A stretch of 64,000 nt of DNA, taken from NCBI GenBank assembly GCA_963810815.1, contig CAWEPB010000010.1:1-64000 (forward strand), in the 5' to 3' direction. Numbering within the stretch: position 1 is the first letter of the stretch; each line of letters starts with the position of its first letter. Source of the stretch: CAVQWT01 sp963810815. Lineage in GTDB: Bacteria > Pseudomonadota > Gammaproteobacteria > Burkholderiales > Casimicrobiaceae. The translations under genes were made by a program, and so were the position numbers. Below the pieces are notes generated by a model. The model was not told the DNA's origin and did not search any database. It saw only the letters and a list, made by a program, of their open reading frames with translations. Shown piece after piece: positions 46,701 through 54,144 of the stretch.

Positions 46701-47018
46701 GCCGCCGCCGCCGAACACCTTGATGTGCGCGCCGCCGCGCTCGCGCAGCAGGTCGAGCATGTACTTGAAGAACTCGACGTGCCCGCCCTGGTACGACGAG
46801 ATGGCGATGCCGTGGGCGTCCTCCTGCAGCGCGCAGTCGACGATCTCCTCGACCCCGCGGTTGTGCCCGAGGTGGATGACCTCGCAGCCGCCGGCCTGCA
46901 GGATGCGCCGCATGATGTTGATCGACGCGTCGTGGCCGTCGAACAGGCTGGCCGCGGTGACGAAGCGGACCTTGTTGACCGGCTTGTAGACGAGCGGGGC
47001 GCGGCTGCTGTCGTTCAT
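43701..47018 (-). CDS. icmF: fused isobutyryl-CoA mutase IcmF
   Basis: An 1105-residue B12 enzyme interconverting isobutyryl-CoA and n-butyryl-CoA (or related isomers). Order of domains: cobalamin-binding (SLFDGHDASINIMRRIL, residues 25-40; the His of DGHD is the cobalt ligand); G-protein chaperone with P-loop ITGTGGAGKSSL at about 208-219 and INKFDRKG for guanine; linker; then the TIM-barrel mutase domain (about 560-1105, TTTSLSGTKIPK, SIATLDDMKVLYSGFDL). It is one polypeptide, the IcmF arrangement. ATG 47018 has AGGAG upstream. A perfect operator-like palindrome lies 103-122 bases upstream. Confidence 0.95.
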   Translation of the reverse strand: MNDSSRAPLVYKPVNKVRFVTAASLFDGHDASINIMRRILQAGGCEVIHLGHNRGVEEIVDCALQEDAHGIAISSYQGGHVEFFKYMLDLLRERGGAHIKVFGGGGGVIVPAEIAELHDYGVTRIFSPEDGQKLGLQGMINEIVAACDADLAHDLPASIDVLKQGDRFARTRALARFITGLEAGAVPAKTREALLAAAKASAAPVLGITGTGGAGKSSLTDELIRRFRLDQDDKLSIAIVSIDPSRRKSGGALLGDRIRMNAIGHPRIYMRSLATRDAGSEISKALPDAVAACKAAGYDLVVVETSGIGQGDAAIVPHVDLSLYVMTPEFGAASQLEKIDMLDFADFVAINKFDRKGAADALRDVRKQYQRNRERWQDAPDAMPVFGTIASRFNDDGVTALYQAIAARLAERGMKLAPGKLAPVAARHSTGQHVIVPPARVRYLAEIADSLRAYHRWAAAQAALARERQQLREAKRMLAAECKDLARTADDAKAAALDCRTELTALDRLAADRDGRLDPRAKKLLEMWPQTRAAYSGDEYVVKIRDKEIRTALTTTSLSGTKIPKVALPRFDDDAEVLRWQLLENVPGSFPFTGGVFAFKRENEDPTRMFAGEGDPFRTNRRFHLLADGMPAKRLSTAFDSVTLYGNDPDLRPDIYGKVGNSGVSIATLDDMKVLYSGFDLCDPATSVSMTINGPAPTLLAMFMNTAIDQQLDRFRADNRREPTDDEVGKIRAWTQASVRGTVQADILKEDQGQNTCIFSTEFSLKVMGDIQEYFVHHNVRNFYSVSISGYHIAEAGANPISQLAFTLANGFTFVEAYLARGMHIDDFAPNLSFFFSNGMDPEYAVLGRVARRIWAVAMRDRYGANERSQKLKYHCQTSGRSLHAQEIAFNDIRTTLQALIATYDNANSLHTNAYDEAITTPTEESVRRAMAIQLVINREWGLAKNENPNQGAFIIDTLTDLVEEAVLKEFEAISERGGVLGAMETGYQRGKIQEESMYYEHRKHDGSYPIVGVNTFRNPHSDLPPAKVELARSTDEEKRSQLTRLADFQARNAGEAPAALARLQAAAIANGNVFAELMNAVRVCSLGQITRALFEVGGEYRRSM

Positions 47019-47120
47019 CGCGGGGCTCCTGCGGCGGGCTGGCCTCCGGCACGGCCGGACGCCGGTACAAGCTTACCCCGGCGGCTTCCGCCGATCACGG
47101 GGCAAGACCGGGAAGCTATA

Positions 47121-47140
47121 TGACGTTTACGTAAACGTCA
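47121..47140. promoter_or_regulatory. perfect 20-bp operator-like palindrome upstream of icmF
   Basis: TGACGTTTACGTAAACGTCA is exactly self-complementary. It overlaps a possible minus-strand -35 (TTGACG) that precedes TATAGC, though the 15-base spacing is short. Such ACGT-rich palindromes are known operators of repressors of branched-chain and fatty-acid catabolism in proteobacteria (LiuR/LiuQ-like). Repression of icmF by a TetR- or MerR-family protein is inferred; no such regulator gene is in the window. The rest of 47019-47387 holds no gene. Confidence 0.75.
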
Positions 47141-47326
47141 ACCTCAACTTCAACTGTTCCGGACCGACCGTCGCCGGCCTCGACCCACCCACACCGCCAT
47201 GCCGCGCCCATCGGGCGCCCTCCTCGCCATGACCGCCGGATCGCCCTCCGCTCGCCCTCCGCTCGCCATCGGGCTTCGTCCAGGCGCCCTTAAGCCCCGC
47301 TTAACTATCGGCCGCCGCCGCGGCCG

Positions 47327-47332
47327 TATACT
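47327..47332 (+). promoter_or_regulatory. candidate -10 box of the M16 peptidase gene
   Basis: TATACT at 47327-47332 is a good -10 hexamer, 55 bases before ATG 47388. No good -35 is seen. Just upstream, 47290-47304 (TTAAGC-CCC-GCTTAA) is a perfect inverted repeat with a 3-base centre that could bind a regulator. Confidence 0.4.
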
Positions 47333-47387
47333 CGCCGGCTCGCGGCCGTCCCCGGCTGCCGTTCCTGCGTACCCCCCGCATTCGCCC

Positions 47388-50162
47388 ATGACCCTCACCC
47401 TCTCCCGTCCCGCCGCCGCGCGCGGCCTTGCCGCCTGGCGCCACGCCGCGGTCGCGCTGCTCGTCGCCGCCGCCGCCACCCTTTCCCTCGTCGCGCAGGC
47501 CGCGCTGCCTCCGGGCGTCACCCAGGGTCCGACCGTCGAGGGCGTGACCCAGTACACGCTGGCCAACGGGCTGGAGGTGCTGCTGTTCCCCGACGCCAGC
47601 AAGCCGACGACGACCGTCAACGTCACCTACCTCGTCGGGTCGCGCAACGAGGGCTACGGCGAGACCGGCATGGCGCACCTGCTCGAGCACATGGTGTTCA
47701 AGGGCACGCCGTCGATGCCCAACGTGTTCCAGGAACTGGGCAAGCGGGGCATCCAGTTCAACGGCAGCACGTCCTTCGACCGCACCAACTACTTCGAGAC
47801 GTTTCCGGCGAACGATGCGACGCTGGCCTGGGCGCTGCAGATGGAGGCCGAGCGGATGACGCAGTCGCTGTTCACGAAGGCGGAGCTCGACACCGAGATG
47901 ACCGTCGTGCGCAACGAGTTCGAATCCGGCGAGAACAACCCGTACCTGGTGCTGTGGAAGCGGCTGCAGGCGGTGGCGTTCGACTGGCACAACTACGGCA
48001 ACCTGCCGATCGGCGCGCGCTCCGACATCGAGAACGTGCCGTTCGGCAGCCTGCGCGCGTTCTACCAGCGCTACTACCAGCCGGACAACGCGGTGCTCAT
48101 CATCGCCGGCAAGTTCGATCCGGCGATGACGCTGGAGCTCGTCGCGAAGCACTTCGGCGCCATCCCGCGGCCGACGCGACCGCTGCCGGTGCTGTATACC
48201 GCCGAGCCGGTGCAGGACGGCGAGCGGATGGTCACGGTGCGCCGCCCCGGCGGCAACCAGCTGGTCGCCGCGCTGTACCGCATTCCGCAGGGCGCGCACC
48301 CGGACTTCCTCGCGCTGAAGGCGCTGGCCAGGATCATGACCATACAGCCGTCGGGCCGCCTGTACCGCGCGCTGGTCGACACCCGGAAGGCGACCGAGGT
48401 CGATTCGTCGGTGCTGGACCTGCACGACCCGGGCACGCTGGTGTTCTGGGTGCAGGTGCCCACCGCCGACCCGCTCGACGTCGCGCAGGGCGAGCTGCTG
48501 GCCACGATCGCCAGGGTCGCCGACGACCCGATCACCGACGCCGAGGTCGATCGCGTCCGCACCCGGGCGCTGAAGTCCTTCGACGACACCGTCAACGATC
48601 CGCAGCGGCTGGGCGTGGCGCTGTCGGAGTCGATCGCCGCCGGTGACTGGCGGCTGTTCTTCCTCCAGCGCGACCGCTGGCGCACGCTGAAGGCCGCCGA
48701 CGTGCAGCGCGCGGCGAAGACCTGGCTGAAGCCCGCCAACCTGACCCTCGGCCGCTTCATCCCCGATGCGCAGCCCGACCGGACGCCCGGCGCGCCCGCG
48801 GTCGACGTCGCCGCGCTGTTCAAGGACTATCGCGGCGACGCCGCGGTCGCCGCCGGCGAGACCTTCGACCCGACGCCGGCCAACCTGGAAGCCCGGACCC
48901 GACGGATCACGCTGCCGGGCGGGATGAAGCTCGCGCTGCTGCCGAAGAAGAACCGCGGCGAGACGGTGCGTTTCAGCCTGCGGCTTCGCTACGGCGACCT
49001 CGACTCGCTGACCGGCACCGAGCCGTACGGATCGCTGACCGCGGCGCTGCTGTCGAGCGGCACGCAGAAGCGCGACCGGCAGGCGTTCAACGACGAGGTC
49101 GACCGCCTGCGCGCCAAGCTGGGGTTCGGCGGCGGCGACGCGTCGGTGTCGGCCAGTGGCGAGACGGTGCGCGCGAACCTCGAGCCGGTGCTGAGGCTTG
49201 CGGCCGAGGCGCTGCGCACCCCGGCGTTTCCCGCCGCCGAGTTCGACAAGCTGATCCGCGAGCAGATCGGAAGCCTCGACGAGGCGCGACTCGACCCGGA
49301 GGCGCTGGCCGACCGCGCCGCCGAGCGCAACGCGCAGTCGTACCCGAAGGGCGACATCCGCCACGTCGGCAGCTTCGACGAGGAAATGGCCGAGCTGCGC
49401 GGCGCCCGGCTCGACGGCGTCAGGGCGTTCCACGCGAAGTTCTACGGCGCCCAGCACGCCGAGCTGGCGGTGGTCGGCGACTTCGACCCCGACGCGGTGG
49501 TCAGGCTCGCCACCGAACTCTTCGGCGACTGGAAGAGCAGCGCGCCGTACGCGCGCATCCCGTATCCGTACCAGGCCACGGTGCCGGGCAGCGAGGTGAT
49601 CGCGACGCCCGAGAAGGCCAACGCCAGCCTGGTCGGCAACCTCGCGCTGCCGGTGCGCGACAGCAGCCCCGACTACCCTGCGCTCGCGGTCATCGACAAG
49701 CTGCTGGGCGGCGGACCCGAGTCCCGGCTGGCCGACCGCATCCGCGAGCGCGGCGGGCTCTCGTACACCGTGGGCAGCTCGCTGTCGCCGGGCAGCCTCG
49801 ACGACAACGCGCGGTGGACGGTCTACGCGACCTTCGCGCCGGAGAACCGCGACAAGGTGCGCGCGGCGCTCACCGAGGAACTCGCGCGGGCGGTGAAGGA
49901 CGGCTTCACCGCCGCCGAAGTCGACACCGCCAGGCGCGCGCTGCTGGAGCTGCGGCGCAATGCGCGCGCGCAGGACGGGGCGCTCACCCGCGGCCTCGCC
50001 TCGCAGGCGTATCTCGATCGCACCTGGGCCTTCGCCGCCGACATCGACCGCGCGCTCGAAGCGCTGACCGCGGACCAGGTCAACGCCGTCCTGCGCAGGT
50101 ACCTCAAGCCCGACGGCTTCTGGACGGCCGAGGCCGGCGACTTCGCCAAGGCTAGGAAGTAG
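47388..50162 (+). CDS. exported M16-family zinc peptidase, two-half pitrilysin type
   Basis: A 924-residue periplasmic protease with a signal sequence (AAVALLVAAAATLSLVAQAAL). The active half begins VTQYTLANGLEVLLFPD and holds the inverted zinc motif HLLEH at residues 97-101 in MAHLLEHMVFKGT, with a downstream Glu in VVRNEFESGE. The second half (about 490-924) is the inactive M16 C-terminal partner (MKLALLPKKN, GGGPESRLADRIRERGGLSY). One long chain is more usual for pitrilysins than for PqqL or two-subunit M16B pairs. ATG 47388 was chosen for the signal peptide. The stop overlaps the IMPase gene end by 11 bases, in convergent orientation. Confidence 0.92.
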   Translation: MTLTLSRPAAARGLAAWRHAAVALLVAAAATLSLVAQAALPPGVTQGPTVEGVTQYTLANGLEVLLFPDASKPTTTVNVTYLVGSRNEGYGETGMAHLLEHMVFKGTPSMPNVFQELGKRGIQFNGSTSFDRTNYFETFPANDATLAWALQMEAERMTQSLFTKAELDTEMTVVRNEFESGENNPYLVLWKRLQAVAFDWHNYGNLPIGARSDIENVPFGSLRAFYQRYYQPDNAVLIIAGKFDPAMTLELVAKHFGAIPRPTRPLPVLYTAEPVQDGERMVTVRRPGGNQLVAALYRIPQGAHPDFLALKALARIMTIQPSGRLYRALVDTRKATEVDSSVLDLHDPGTLVFWVQVPTADPLDVAQGELLATIARVADDPITDAEVDRVRTRALKSFDDTVNDPQRLGVALSESIAAGDWRLFFLQRDRWRTLKAADVQRAAKTWLKPANLTLGRFIPDAQPDRTPGAPAVDVAALFKDYRGDAAVAAGETFDPTPANLEARTRRITLPGGMKLALLPKKNRGETVRFSLRLRYGDLDSLTGTEPYGSLTAALLSSGTQKRDRQAFNDEVDRLRAKLGFGGGDASVSASGETVRANLEPVLRLAAEALRTPAFPAAEFDKLIREQIGSLDEARLDPEALADRAAERNAQSYPKGDIRHVGSFDEEMAELRGARLDGVRAFHAKFYGAQHAELAVVGDFDPDAVVRLATELFGDWKSSAPYARIPYPYQATVPGSEVIATPEKANASLVGNLALPVRDSSPDYPALAVIDKLLGGGPESRLADRIRERGGLSYTVGSSLSPGSLDDNARWTVYATFAPENRDKVRAALTEELARAVKDGFTAAEVDTARRALLELRRNARAQDGALTRGLASQAYLDRTWAFAADIDRALEALTADQVNAVLRRYLKPDGFWTAEAGDFAKARK

Positions 50163-50979
50163 CGGCGGCGACGATGCGCTCGAGCGATGCGCCGAGCCCG
50201 CGCGCGCTCGCGATCACCGGCGCGCGCACCGTCAGCCCGCCGGGCCCGGGAAACGGACCGGTGTAGCCGCCGGCCTCGTCGACCAGCAGCAGCCCCGCCA
50301 TCGCGTCCCACGCCGACAGCTCCAGCTCGACGTAGGCGTCGATGCGCCCCTCGGCGACGTGCGCGAGCTGCAGCGCGGCGCAGCCGAAATTGCGGAACGC
50401 GACGTTGACGTCCATCAGGTCGCGGCGGACGGTGAGGTAGCGGTAGTCGGGCGAGCGGTCGTGGTGACCGACGGCGATGACCGCGCCGGGCAGCTCGTCG
50501 ACGGCGCTGGCGGAGAGTCGCACGTCGCCGGCCGCAGGGTCGTCGATCCGGCGGCGCCACGCGCCGCCGCCGCGCCGGCCGTGGAAGAGCTCGCCGCCGG
50601 CCGGGTCGAACACCGCGCCCAGCGTGCGCTCGCCGCGCTCGACGTAGGCGATCGACACGTTCCAGTACGGGATGCCGCGCAGGAAATTGTGCGTGCCATC
50701 GATGGGGTCGACGATCCACAGCCGCTCGTGCGTGCCCGTGAACGACGACACCGTTTCCTCGCCGAGGAAGCCGTCGCCGGGGAATGCGCGCGCGATCTCG
50801 GCGCGGACGAAGTCCTCGACCGCGCGGTCGGCGCGGGTGACGAAGTCCTGCGGGCCCTTGGACTCGATCACCAGCTCGGCACGCTGCCGCCAGAAGTCGA
50901 GCGCCAGCGCGCCGGCATCGGCGGAGAGCTGCTGGAGGAACGCGTAGCGCTCGGCGACGCCCCGGTCGGGTGTCGCCAC
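50152..50979 (-). CDS. inositol monophosphatase family protein
   Basis: A 275-residue metal-dependent phosphatase of the IMPase/SuhB family. Lithium-sensitive motifs are intact: GEET (DGFLGEETVSS), the WIVDPIDGTHNFLRGIP box with metal-binding Asp residues, and WDAMAGLLLVDEAGG near the C-terminus. The likely activity is hydrolysis of myo-inositol phosphate, or another sugar phosphate or 3'-phosphoadenosine compound. GTG 50979 (ATPDRGVAERYAF next) begins immediately after the stop of a small exported peptide gene on the same strand. A myo-inositol oxygenase lies divergently about 400 bases away, which suggests inositol metabolism. Confidence 0.9.
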   Translation of the reverse strand: MATPDRGVAERYAFLQQLSADAGALALDFWRQRAELVIESKGPQDFVTRADRAVEDFVRAEIARAFPGDGFLGEETVSSFTGTHERLWIVDPIDGTHNFLRGIPYWNVSIAYVERGERTLGAVFDPAGGELFHGRRGGGAWRRRIDDPAAGDVRLSASAVDELPGAVIAVGHHDRSPDYRYLTVRRDLMDVNVAFRNFGCAALQLAHVAEGRIDAYVELELSAWDAMAGLLLVDEAGGYTGPFPGPGGLTVRAPVIASARGLGASLERIVAAATS

Positions 50980-50980
50980 G

Positions 50981-51163
50981 TCAGTTCTTCGGCAGCGCCG
51001 AGACCTCGCGGTCCCACTTGTCGAGGATGCGCTTGCGCTCGGCGGCGCTGCCGTACTTGCCGAAGTCGCAGGAGGTGACGTTGACCTGGCCCTGCGCCGA
51101 TGCGACGCCGGCCGCGGCAAGGGTGACGAGCGCGGCAGTCCACCGCCCGAAACGGTTCGGCAT
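50981..51163 (-). CDS. small exported peptide
   Basis: A 60-residue protein: a signal peptide (residues 1-24, RWTAALVTLAAAGVASA) and a mature part of only ~36 residues (TSCDFGKYGSAAERKRILDK and WDREVSALPKN) with a single Cys. GGAGGG lies before ATG 51163. The stop is one base away from the GTG of the IMPase gene, so translation may be coupled. No homology is recognised. Confidence 0.6.
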   Translation of the reverse strand: MPNRFGRWTAALVTLAAAGVASAQGQVNVTSCDFGKYGSAAERKRILDKWDREVSALPKN

Positions 51164-51327
51164 GGCGATCCCTCCCTGAGTCGACCGGCGCGTCGTGGCG
51201 CACGTGTCCGACCGCCATTGTGGCCCGCGTGCGCGTCCCCGCCAAGACCGACCGGTGGCCCGGAGTGTTCCGAAGCGGCCGTCGGGCACTGCGCCGCTCG
51301 GGAGACCGCTCGGGGTCTGCCGCCGCG

Positions 51328-51355
51328 TTGCCGTCCCCGGCCCGCGGCGTATCAT
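51328..51355 (+). promoter_or_regulatory. candidate sigma-70 promoter of the myo-inositol oxygenase gene
   Basis: TTGCCG (51328-51333), 16 bases, then TATCAT (51350-51355) is a plausible promoter. The gene start at 51383 lies 27 bases after the -10, giving a short leader. It lies in the divergent spacer with the small exported peptide gene. Confidence 0.45.
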
Positions 51356-51382
51356 TTCCGCCTTCACGCTGCGAGGAAGCCC

Positions 51383-52177
51383 ATGCCAGCCATCGCCAAG
51401 CCCAGGACCCGGGACGCCTTCCGCGACTACGACAACCCCGGCCGCGACACCGTCCGCGAGTTCTACCGGCTCAATCACACGTTCCAGACCTACGATTTCG
51501 TCGCCGCGAAGCGGGCGGAATTCCTGCGCTTCGACCGCCGGGCGATGACGCCGTGGGATGCGCTGGACTACCTCGACACGCTGGTCGACGATTCCGATCC
51601 CGACATCGCGCTGCCGCAGATCGACCACCTGCTGCAGACCGGCGAGGCGATCCGCGCCGACGGCCACCCGGACTGGATGGTGCTGACCGGCTTCATCCAC
51701 GATCTGGGCAAGGTGCTGTGCCTGTTCGGCGAGCCGCAGTGGGCCGTGGTCGGCGACACCTTCCCGACCGGCTGTCCGTACTCGCCGAAGATCGTCTACA
51801 GCGAATTCTTCGCCGCCAATCCGGATTCGAAGCGCGCCGAGTACCAGACCGGCACCGGCATCTACGCGCCCGGCTGCGGCCTCGATGCCGTGCGGATGTC
51901 CTGGGGCCACGACGAGTACCTGTACCACCTGGTGAAGGACCACCTGCCGACGCCGGCGCTGTACATGATCCGCTACCACTCGTTCTACGCCTGGCACCGC
52001 GAGGGCGAGTACGGCTACCTCGCGAACGACGAGGACCGCGCGATGCTGCCGTGGGTGCAGAAGTTCAATCCCTACGACCTCTACACCAAGAGCCCGCAGC
52101 GGCCGCGGCTCGACGAGCTCCGGCCGTACTACGAGGACCTGCTCGCGAAGTACCTGCCGGCGACGCTGAAATTCTGA
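51383..52177 (+). CDS. myo-inositol oxygenase (MIOX)
   Basis: A 264-residue non-haem di-iron oxygenase that cleaves myo-inositol to D-glucuronate. It resembles animal and plant MIOX along its length: FRDYDNPGRDTVREFYRLNHTFQT, LTGFIHDLGKVLCLFG, GDTFPTGCPYSP, SWGHDEYLYHLVKDHLP and RYHSFYAWHREGEYGYL. The His/Asp iron ligands are visible in FIHDLGK, WGHDEY and YHSFY. ATG 51383 follows GAGGAAG. Few bacteria carry MIOX; most degrade inositol through inositol dehydrogenase. Uronate dehydrogenase or isomerase genes are not in the window. The next gene overlaps its stop. Confidence 0.93.
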   Translation: MPAIAKPRTRDAFRDYDNPGRDTVREFYRLNHTFQTYDFVAAKRAEFLRFDRRAMTPWDALDYLDTLVDDSDPDIALPQIDHLLQTGEAIRADGHPDWMVLTGFIHDLGKVLCLFGEPQWAVVGDTFPTGCPYSPKIVYSEFFAANPDSKRAEYQTGTGIYAPGCGLDAVRMSWGHDEYLYHLVKDHLPTPALYMIRYHSFYAWHREGEYGYLANDEDRAMLPWVQKFNPYDLYTKSPQRPRLDELRPYYEDLLAKYLPATLKF

Positions 52178-53085
52178 AGCATCACCTCGCGCCGCGCGAC
52201 CTCGCCTGGATCCTGGCGGTGGTCGCGCTCTGGGGCTTCGCCTTCGTGCCCATCAAGTGGGCGCTGGTCGAAGTGCCGCCGTTCATGCTGGCGGCGCTTC
52301 GCTTCCTGCTCGCCGCGGTGCCGATGTGCCTGTTCGTCCGCCGGCCCGCGGTCGCGCTCTCCACGCTCGTCGGCTATGGCGTCGCCATCGGCGTCGTCCA
52401 GTTCGGCCTGCTGTTCCTGGGGATGAAGCTCGGCATGCCGGCGGGGCTGTCGTCGCTGGTGATCCAGGTGCAGGTGTTCTTCACCATCGGGCTCGCCGTG
52501 CTGGTCATGGGCGACCGGCTGCAGCGGCACCACGTCGCGGGCGCGGCGATCGCGGCCGCCGGCGTGGCGCTGCTGGCGTGGCACAAGCTGGCCGAAGGTT
52601 CCACCGGCACGCTGGTCGGCTTCGCGCTGGTGCTGGCGGCGGCGCTGGCCTGGGGCGTGGGCAACCTCGTCGCCAAGCGCGCGGCCGGTGCCGACATGTT
52701 CGCGCTGGTCGTGTGGTCGAGCCTGGTCCCGCCGCTGCCGCTGGCCGCGCTGTCGTACCTGTTCGAGGGCGGCGGCGCGCCGTTCGTCGCGGCCGCCTCG
52801 ATGAGCGGCGCCGCGTGGGCCTGCGTGCTGTTCCTTGCCTGGGGCGCGACGCTGTTCGGCTTCGCGTCGTGGAACGTGCTGCTGCACCGCTATCCGACCG
52901 CGCTGATCTCGCCGTTCGCGCTGCTGATCCCCGTGTCGGGCCTCGCCTCGGGCGCGATCTTCCTCGGCGAGACGCTGGCGGCGCGGCAGGCAGCCGGCGT
53001 CGCGCTGGTCGTCGCGGGGCTGGCGATCAACATGCTGTGGCCGCTGGCGCGAAGGCGGCTCGCGACCGGCGCGGCGCCGGACTAG
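52174..53085 (+). CDS. EamA/DMT-family transporter
   Basis: A 303-residue membrane protein with ten predicted helices in two EamA repeats (WILAVVALWGFAFVPIKWALVEVPPF, VFFTIGLAVLVMGDRLQRHH, then GETLAARQAAGVALVVAGLAI). No standard start codon precedes helix 1 near the MIOX gene; CTG 52174 overlaps the MIOX stop (CTGA), and GTG 52219 would cut helix 1. A non-standard start coupled to MIOX translation is inferred. Export of a metabolite such as a sugar acid or amino acid is possible. After the stop, 53086-53224 holds only a short hairpin (53095-53109). Confidence 0.85.
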   Translation: MKHHLAPRDLAWILAVVALWGFAFVPIKWALVEVPPFMLAALRFLLAAVPMCLFVRRPAVALSTLVGYGVAIGVVQFGLLFLGMKLGMPAGLSSLVIQVQVFFTIGLAVLVMGDRLQRHHVAGAAIAAAGVALLAWHKLAEGSTGTLVGFALVLAAALAWGVGNLVAKRAAGADMFALVVWSSLVPPLPLAALSYLFEGGGAPFVAAASMSGAAWACVLFLAWGATLFGFASWNVLLHRYPTALISPFALLIPVSGLASGAIFLGETLAARQAAGVALVVAGLAINMLWPLARRRLATGAAPD

Positions 53086-53224
53086 AGGCTTGACGGGGCC
53101 ATCGGCCCCTCACGACGCGGCCCCTGGCCGGCTTGCGCGCCGCCGGGGCATTGCGGGAACCCCCGTCCTGCGCCGACCTCGCGGGGGCCTTCCGAGCCGG
53201 ATTCTTCGCTGCCTTTCCCCGGCG

Positions 53225-53812
53225 CTACTTCGCCGCCTTCCTCGCCGCTTTCTTCGCTGGCTTCCTGGTCACCTTCTGCGCAGTCCGCTTCGCCGGCTTC
53301 TTCGCTGTCTTCGTCGCGGTCTTCGTCGCCGCCTTCTTCGCGGTCTTCCTTGTCGCCTTCTTCGCGGTCTTCTTTGTCGCCTTCTTCGCGGTCTTCTTCG
53401 CGGCCTTCTTCGCCGGCGTCTTCGCGGCCGGCCTGGCCCGCAGCATCCCCGCGGTGACCTTGAAGATGTCGGTTTCCGTGATGATGCCCACCAGCGCCTT
53501 GCGGGCGTTGAGCACCGGAAGGCTGCCGATGTGCTCGACGACCAGCAGTCGGGCAGCCTGTTTCAGCTGCGCGTTTTCCGAAACGCAGATCGCCGGGCCG
53601 TGCATGATCTCGCGGACCGGCACCTCGGCAGAGCCGAAGTTGGCGGCGGCGAGCAGCAGGTCGCGTTCGGCGACGATGCCCACCACGCGGCCGTCCTCGA
53701 CCACCGGCAGGTGATGGATGCGGCGGCTGCGCATGAGATCGAAGGCCCAGTGAAACTCGGCCTGTGGCGCAATCGTGACCACCGACCGGCTCATGTACTG
53801 GCTGACTTTCAT
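53225..53812 (-). CDS. CBS-domain protein with histone H1-like C-terminal tail
   Basis: A 195-residue protein. Residues 1-125 hold two CBS domains (YMSRSVVTIAPQAEFHWAFDL, VVGIVAERDLLLAAANF, HGPAICVSENAQLKQAARLL, VGIITETDIFKVTAG), which usually bind adenine nucleotides. Residues 131-195 are nearly all Lys, Ala, Thr and Pro in KTAKKA-type repeats, like histone H1 or the bacterial AlgP/HctB proteins, and are expected to bind DNA or RNA. ATG 53812 was chosen at MKVSQYMSRS; an upstream in-frame start adds an Arg-rich stretch. The reading is uniform, with no frameshift. The fusion suggests a nucleotide-responsive nucleoid or RNA-binding role. Confidence 0.9.
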   Translation of the reverse strand: MKVSQYMSRSVVTIAPQAEFHWAFDLMRSRRIHHLPVVEDGRVVGIVAERDLLLAAANFGSAEVPVREIMHGPAICVSENAQLKQAARLLVVEHIGSLPVLNARKALVGIITETDIFKVTAGMLRARPAAKTPAKKAAKKTAKKATKKTAKKATRKTAKKAATKTATKTAKKPAKRTAQKVTRKPAKKAARKAAK

Positions 53813-53853
53813 CGCAATCCTTTGGTCATGAATCAGTGAAAGGGTTGTCCAAG

Positions 53854-53881
53854 AGTGTATGCGATGGCATGGAAAGGTCAA
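53854..53881 (-). promoter_or_regulatory. candidate sigma-70 promoter of the CBS/H1-tail gene
   Basis: On the minus strand TTGACC (53881-53876), 16 bases, then TACACT (53859-53854) is close to consensus in both boxes. The predicted start near 53847 gives a 35-base leader to ATG 53812. The gap 53813-54144 has no gene otherwise; the dppB promoter is not recognisable. Confidence 0.6.
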
Positions 53882-54144
53882 CCGTGCGCCCCGCTGAAGT
53901 GACCGGGGAGCGCCCCCGGAATCCCGGCGGGGCAACCCGCCCGTCGCGATGCTCCGCGGCCGCCTCCGGTCCGGGAAGCGGGCGCCGGGCCGACGCGCCG
54001 GGTCGCGCCGATTGCGTCGCGTCCGGCGGCAAGGCGGGCTCCGGCGACGGGTGAACGCCTGCCGCGATTTGTGGTTCAATGAGGCCGCCCGCAGGGCCGT
54101 CCGCGACCCGTTCGCAGCGCCGGCCCGGGCTGCCCCGTCCGCGA

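Noticed and set aside
43956..47123. A 1055-codon open frame on the plus strand opposite icmF
   Set aside because: It is the shadow of icmF; codon composition is Val/Asp/Arg-rich without motifs, and the minus-strand protein has all domains of IcmF.
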